Positions 57,591-64,000 of a DNA stretch of 64,000 nucleotides are shown in pieces. Made by a program: the position numbers and the translations under genes. Under the pieces are notes generated by a model, which saw only the letters and a list, made by a program, of their open reading frames with translations, was not told the origin of the DNA and searched no databases. Source of the DNA: Cannabis sativa (taxonomy: Eukaryota; Streptophyta; Magnoliopsida; Rosales; Cannabaceae); contig NC_083602.1 in NCBI RefSeq assembly GCF_029168945.1, positions 50,529,442 through 50,593,441 on the forward strand, read 5' to 3'. Every line of letters starts with the position of its first letter. Position 1 is the stretch's first letter.

Positions 57591-57960
57591 TGAGCCTAAT
57601 TCGAAATGAATAAGCTAATTTGGAAGATTAGGATAATTTTGTTTATAAATAAGGATCCAACAATGCTTCGATTAGCGAAAGTCAAAGTAATCTTATTTAT
57701 ACAATCTTCTTGTTTCATATTGTAAAAATACTGAGTACTAAGAGTGTCATCGATTGATGAACGGCTAGATGTTCCATATACAATATTTATCTTTTCGAGA
57801 TCTAACACTTATTATGTATGTCTAATGGTGAAAATCCATTAGGGATTTATCTCGATTAGATAAACAAATGAAGATTAGACCAACAATGAAGATTGGAAAT
57901 TAAACTACAACTTAATAACAGAAAATAACATGGTTCAATATAAATTCATACACAATTTAC
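57591..57960 (-). repeat. Diverged second leader module of M2
   Basis: Same duplication as T 25978-26290. Hairpin AATCC-CTAAT-GGATT on the minus strand (57833-57847), palindrome region near 57750, and the CTTTCGCTAATCG motif near 57670. Confidence 0.6.
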
Positions 57961-60900
57961 AAATTATTAAACATATAGCAAGTAGGAATGACAAGTGAAA
58001 ATACTAAAACATACAATCCTAAATAATTTCCAAGGTTTTCAACAAAGGCGATATCGGTGTCTAGTTTAGGCGAAAGTCAAAGCTACCATCCATTGAATGA
58101 GAGTTGTCGACTCATCTGAAATGTTAAACGATTCTAGCAACCTTTTATTCGATCAAGATTGGAATTCAGCGTTGTCCCGTTTAGGCGAGAGTCAAGGCAA
58201 TTCTATCTTATGAGCTTCCATAATTGTATTCATAATTCTGCCAAGTCAAATATGGTCGCCACCATTAAGGGGTGATCCATACCATATAAAACAACTTACA
58301 AACAACTTATCTTTCGAGTCATTAAACGGTACGAAATTGCTAATGAACGTTCCTCCATTAGGAGGATTACTCACTTTAAAACAAACGCGATGTAAAGCAG
58401 AAACAATGGAGATCGAATATCTTAATGATAAAGCTCATTATTTAAAGAGAGTTGTATTTTCTTTGATTCTCTTTATTTAATCTATTTATTTTAAATATAT
58501 ATTTATTTAATAAAAATTTCCAATTTAGAATGAAAAATTCTAAATATAAATTTTAATTTAATATTTATAAATTTTACTTAGATGGATATGAAAATAACAT
58601 GAATTATTTCCATCTTAGTAATAATTTCCAATAAATATTTAGAAAAATATTCAATTTAAGTTGTTACAAAATTAATTTAGAACTCAAATTTAATTTTCTA
58701 TAAATATATATATTGCATTTCGAAAAATTAAAGTATTCAAGGATACAATTTTCGAAAATGCATGTTAAAATAAAAAATAAATCCTAGAAAAATTATTCTA
58801 ATTTAATGTTGGCCCAAAATTAATTAATTTACAACAAAAAATATAATTTTCTATTTAATTAAATACACTAGAAAAATACTTCAAGCAAAAATATCACCTA
58901 TCTAGATTTTCCTTTGACTAATTAATTAAATTTCTAATAAAATATATTTTACTTCATTTATTTTAATTAATCATTAAATTAAAAAATCATTGATTTAAGT
59001 TGGTCCAAAATTAAAATAATTAATTTACAACTTTAATCTATTTTTCAAATAAAATTTGAAATTCCAGCATTTCAGAAGTGCAATTTCGAAATTTGATTAA
59101 TAAAATAAAAAAAAAAATATTTTGAAAATTATTTAAATTTAGTTGAAAAAATAAATTTCAACTAAAAATAATTTTCTAATTAATTAAGTGTCATGAAAAA
59201 GAAATATTTAAGTATCATGATAAAAATCAAGTTAGATATTTAATTTTCAAATTAATTAAATGTATTAAATTCAAGAAATAAATAATTAAGTGTAGAGAAG
59301 GCTTAATTATTAATCTACTAGATTTAATACTAGGAAAAATATACTTAAAATAAATTGTACCAAAATTAATTATTTCAAATAATTAATTTCACAATTTATA
59401 ACATTTTTCCTATTTAATATTAGAAATAATAAGTAGTCTAGAAATAACTATCTAGAAAATATCTTATTTGACTAAGTATTCTTCCACAAAAATTTGAAAA
59501 AATATCTAATTTAAGTTGTATTAAAAAAAAAAAGAACTTAAATATTTTTAAATTTAAAATTAATTAAATATCAAAAATTAAGTTGTAACCACTTAATTTG
59601 AAAATATTCCATTTTAAGTTAATATTCGAAAAGATATCAACCCAAAAAAAAATATCTGGGGAATCTTAATAACAATACACTAGAATTCTCAACAATTTGC
59701 AAGAAATTTTAAATCCAAAAGATATTCATGATTTAAGTTGATTAGTTAGAAATAACTAAATATCAACTTACAAATAAGGAATATTTAATGACCAGAAATT
59801 TAAATTAAGCTTCGAAAAGATCTAGATGGTTATAATTAATTAAATACAAGAAAATACATATAGTTTAGCTTAGAATAAAATTCTTTAAACTATCATTTTC
59901 TTAAATTAATTTCAAAATAAATGAAATTAATTATGTTGATAATCAATTTTATTAGGTTAAACTAATTTAATTAACCCTAGTACAGTTATTCAAATCGGGG
60001 GAAAATGGGCACTTCACAATTGCGGTGGTTCATGTGTAGGGGGTGTTGGGTTCGAGTATGTCGTACCCACTACTATGGCTCCCAACTCTCACACTGAGCC
60101 CAAAAGAGAGGAATTTAACCTGTAAAATGAAGAAGCGGCTTATTAATTGAATAAGCCCAAAAAACTTAAATGGGCTTAAATAAAATCTATCGAAGAACTA
60201 TGATATTTTATTTAGCAACAACAACCTATAAGCATCTACGAAATGAAAGTTAAACACATAGGCTCACACAGGCACACAATTTGGATGGATCCTATCATGT
60301 TGCTAGGTCATACACAGATGAAAGAAGATTGTGAAAATTACCTGTTACAAATTATTTACTTGACCAAGGGAGCCATGAGTTTAAATCAGATCATTGGATA
60401 CGCTCAACAAGTTAACCATGGCTCTTTGCGATCAAACGATAATAAGTTTTAAAAACTTACAAACAAAAGCTAAAACACATACTCCACTGCAACAAGGTTA
60501 GCTAGATAGTTGGATGTAGGATTTATTTAATTTTAAATAAATAATTTCGAAAAAAAATTAATTAAACAAAAATTTATTTTCAAAAAATAATAAAATAAAA
60601 TAAAATTTAAATATTTTCGAAATTAATAATAATAAAAAAAAATTTAAAATTAAACCTACAATTTTGAAAAATTAGGTTTCAACCAACCTAAATATTATTT
60701 CAAAATTTGCTAACTACTTTTAAATATTTCATGTTATTTTATAAATAAAAATTACATAAAAAAATTAAAAAAGATAAATAAATATCTTTTTTCAGATTTT
60801 AAATGTAATTTAAATAAATAAAATAATAAAATTTAAAAGTTAGCAAAATATCTTCCATCTATTTAAAATTACATGATTTTATCTTATTTTAAATTTAAAT

Positions 60901-61599
60901 AAGGTCAAATTATTTAAAAAGAATAAAATTTAAAAAATTTAATATCTCACCTTACATTTAAAAATAAGATAAGATATAATCAAATTTAAAAATAAGATAG
61001 ATAATTAAGCAAAAAAGATAGATATTTACTATTTTTCAAATTTAAATTACACTAATATCATGAGATTAAAATTTAAAAACATATTAAACTAAATTAATTA
61101 TGATAATTAGAATTGAATTTGGAATAGTAAATGTATAAATACGAACTACTACAAAAAGCTAGGAAGTTAAATCCATGAAATAGCATAAAAAATCGAAGAA
61201 AAACAAAAAAAATGCGAGCGAAGTTTGTATACGGACGGTATGCTGTGCATACTTGTCCGCGCGCGCACAAGGGTTGTTTGGGCGTGGTTTCTCGGCGCGG
61301 GGGAAATCTGCATGATTTGGCGCGCGAGGGCTCTGTTGTTCAACCCCGATTTTTTTAAACTTGAAAAATCATAACTAATTCAAATTAAATCGAAATTGAG
61401 TTCTGTAAAAAAATAAATTGCTTAATTTTTTCCATAATATCCAATAAAAATAATTCCAGAAACAAATATTCAATTATTTTTCACGAAAATTTACAAACAT
61501 CAATCAATTATCATATAACACTCAATACAACATGATACCATCCAAAACATCAAACAATCGTTTTAAAGTCCAAATTTCTTGCAAGCAAATCAATTACCA
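57961..61599 (-). other. M2 leader, AT-rich, with conserved blocks
   Basis: No gene. GACTCTCGCC motifs near 58070 and 58180, twin hairpins near 58255 and 58350 (each damaged by one base), stem block near 60031-60097, and GC-rich hairpin 61233-61258 flanked by CG-repeat sequence. Confidence 0.7.
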
Positions 61600-61613
61600 T
61601 GGCTCTGAGGCCA
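61600..61613 (-). other. Primer-binding site of M2
   Basis: Reads TGGCCTCAGAGCCA on the minus strand, identical to T, two bases from the LTR end at 61616. Confidence 0.88.
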
Positions 61614-61615
61614 GT

Positions 61616-63600
61616 TGTTAGAAATTATTTTACCAGGATCTTAGATCTACTCACGAAATATGTTGATTAACACCACTAAATATGAACTTTCAAAAATGAT
61701 GAAATAAACACATATAAAGTTTAGTAAACACTTACATTGGGTGCAACGGAATATAATGACTCCTTACGATCGATATCTAGCCCTTGATTCCTTTTACGGT
61801 AGCGAGCATTATCAATATACGAACACGGATACTCTTTCTACGATTCTTTAAGTCTTTAAAACTCCTTCTAACTTCTTGAAAGTCTTTCTTCACGATCTTC
61901 CTCACATATGATTGAGGTATCACTTGCTTCGAGTGTGCGCACTTTACTCTAACACTAAGTATTTCGAGAATCTCAAGGAGGAAGAGAGAGAGGGAGTGGT
62001 CGGCCAAAGATAGGGAGAGAGAGGCTCGATTACCCTTACGAATGAAAAGTCGGAAGAAAAGTGTAATTTTCTTTGAAGCCTTCACTATCTATTTACTAGA
62101 GATTCCACTAGGGTTAGAGTTTTGAATAATTTGGCATTAAAATAATGAAAATATCGGAGGGAAAACCCTACTCTAAAAAGTGGCCGGCCATGCAATGTGG
62201 ATTCGAGGCCTCACTTTTGCAATTTTACGATTTTATCTTTTACGCATACGATTTAGTTCTGGCATAAACGCCTTCAATTTTCTAATTCAACCATTTAAAT
62301 GCCAATTCTAACTATTTAATAACTATAAATAATTATTAAATAATATTGTCATTTATCATATTTATTAATTGAACCATACAAAGTATCATAATTAACAAAT
62401 ATTCCCCTAAAACTCTTTCTTTACAATTTCGCCACATTACTTAGTGAAAAATTTCACAAATAGACATGAAGTCTAATTTGAGAATTATAATTGATTAATC
62501 AAAACCAATTACATAGAGTCTTTACAAGCAATATTATCTCGACTAGTGGGGGGACAATGGGTCTATATAATCGAGCTTCCAATAAGCGAGATCAAGAATT
62601 TATTACCAAAATTCAACTTGACTTTTATTAAATTCTTCGTTGAATCCACGCCGTAGAACTTAGGAATTGCACTCTCGGTATATATAATGCTACTACTCCT
62701 ATTCCACCATATAGACGCATAATTAGTTATCCAGTTGTTATAATCCTAATTTGATCAATGATCCTCTATATGAATGATCTACCTTTGTAAAGGGATTAGA
62801 TTACCGTGACACCCTACAATGTATTTAATCCTTAAAACACTTAACCCCGTATAAATGATATTTCGGCTTATGTGAGAAGCTGAGATCTCCACCATTTATT
62901 TTCGTTTGAGTCGAAGCTCGAAGGAGATCATCCTTTACTTACTATTCCGCCGGATAGAAGCCATAGATTCCATGTTTATATTAGCGCTCCAACTCAATTG
63001 CACTACGCGTGTTCCCAAAATGTACGTATCACCACGACCCAAAAGTAGGCTTAACTTAACAAAATCAAAAAACACAAATAGCCTCTCGAGATTGAGCACT
63101 TATCGTAACACGGAGTTAAGATCATTTGATCTAGGATCCACTAGGCGATATTGACTTGAATAGATATTATGGTAAGTTTAATAAATGCTAAGTCAAAGAT
63201 TCGAAGTATCGGTCCCTTCCGATGCATACTCCATGCATCCAACTTTGAAGGCACTTTACTTTAACCAATGCTCTGGAAAGAACATAAGCAACTTCTCCAA
63301 ATGCAAGTAAACTCTTGTTGTAGATTATCATACTCAGAGTAAAACCCTTTAATATCGATCAAATCTAGGAAACTTTATTCACATAGTCATGTTTACTTTC
63401 CAATGTGTTAATAGCACGATAAACGAGGATCAGGTATGTGAAAAGGGTTTCATATGAATTTATACATTGTTATTACATATAATAATAGAAATAAATCATT
63501 TTGGAACCATACTAACAATTAAATGTTACATTCGATCTATATTAATAAGTAAATCGATTATATTAGGAAATGAGTTTTATTTAGGGCATAAAACTCAACG
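61616..63600 (-). repeat. M2 5' LTR (about 1985 bp)
   Basis: Plus-strand start TGTTAGAAATTATTTTACC, end ACTCAACG (last base changed from the usual A). GGCCGGCC near 62181. It shows the same error-like substitutions as the 3' LTR but at different places. Confidence 0.9.
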
Positions 63601-63980
63601 GGATCAACGAGTGATATTGAATTGAATAGATATTACGGTAAATGGGTTTAATATATACAATCAAAGTTCAATATCGGTCCATTCCGATGTATACTCCAGT
63701 ACATCCAGATACTAGTAAAACTTTTGATACTTGGAAAAGACATAACACTTATCCAAGGTGTAAGAACACGTATCGGCCCCGGTCTCATTATACTTGATGC
63801 CGATCTAAATCCGGTGAAGCTCGACAAATCGGGGAATAAACTTTCGAACATATAATTATGATTATATTCCACTTTATCCGACAACAACATAATCATTAAC
63901 AAATTCATATGTTGCGGACTTAAATAGAATTCATACATTATATGTATATAATCATGAAATAAATCATGTGAACCATGCAT
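63601..63980 (-). repeat. Host LTR 'H', fragment 3
   Basis: Resumes H after M2 (GGATCAACGAGTGATATTG) and continues to the window end, about 70 bp short of the expected LTR terminus. Compared with S2 it carries the CAG-to-CGG type changes that fragment 2 does not have. Confidence 0.85.
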
Positions 63981-64000
63981 CCTAAAATGTTATTTCTGAT

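Larger units (their letters stand above)
53237..63600 (-). mobile_element. Copia element 'M2', minus strand, non-autonomous sister of T
   Basis: 3' LTR 53237-55209, polypurine tract (55210-55224), pol relic, duplicated leader module, leader, primer-binding site (61600-61613), 5' LTR 61616-63600. It was inserted in H: left flank GGATGC, right flank GGATC, an imperfect TSD with one extra base. It shares the pol relics and module duplication of T. The many odd substitutions here seem to be sequence errors. Confidence 0.88.

Overview
This is a plant nuclear heterochromatin-type window, probably from a eudicot (inferred from AT-rich DNA packed with long-LTR Ty1/copia elements and a Tat-type Ty3/gypsy element; the species cannot be named from the sequence). 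I see no host gene, tRNA, rRNA or CRISPR. Essentially every base belongs to LTR retrotransposons inserted inside one another, and the nesting can be solved because most LTR termini (TG...CA) and 5-bp target-site duplications (TSDs) are still readable.

Nesting. A minus-strand copia LTR (H) is the base layer. It survives as 38447-38667, 52114-53236 and 63601-63980, with both ends just outside the window. Three elements sit in H. (1) Copia element Emin (minus; 32689-38446, leftward part outside the window). (2) Tat-like gypsy element G (plus; 38668-52113, TSD CACTC). (3) Copia element M2 (minus; 53237-63600). Inside the gag of Emin sits copia element Eout (plus; 1484-32688). Inside Eout sit an LTR on the left edge (N, minus, 1-1483), a full element C1 (plus, 3054-12882, TSD CCCAG), a solo LTR S1 (minus, 15986-17583, TSD GTTTG) and a tandem LTR-internal-LTR-internal-LTR composite T (plus, 20540-31214, TSD TATAT). 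Inside G sit a solo LTR S2 (43675-45524, TSD CTATT) and a plus LTR fragment P (41967-42857), itself hit by minus element M1 (38782-41966). A large deletion joins the gypsy 5' LTR directly to the M1 leader.

Coding content. The copia copies divide the functions. C1 has protease, integrase, reverse transcriptase and RNase H (7917-11278, broken by two stops and two frameshifts) but no gag. Eout has a nearly intact gag (17738-18430) but a collapsed pol. T and M2 have only shared pol relics and look like a non-autonomous lineage. G keeps the end of RT, two RNase H domains, integrase (first acidic residue changed to Asn) and, downstream on the opposite strand, a spliced antisense gene with its own TATA box (47756-50629).

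The most interesting signal is in the very long (about 3-4 kb) AT-rich leaders of the copia elements. They contain small blocks that stay conserved while everything around them drifts: a GC-rich hairpin 200-300 nt after the primer-binding site, a closed-stem block around a GTACGACATACTGA core, and a pair of hairpins with a CTAAT-type loop whose stems change by compensatory substitutions between copies, followed by two copies of a GACTCTCGCC...GGGACA motif. This looks like a structured leader RNA, possibly for packaging, dimerisation or translation; the function is inference.

Quality warning: from about 53.2 kb to the window end the sequence carries a recurrent CAG-to-CGG and CTG-to-ACG change relative to sister copies, starting mid-LTR, which looks like uncorrected long-read error rather than evolution.
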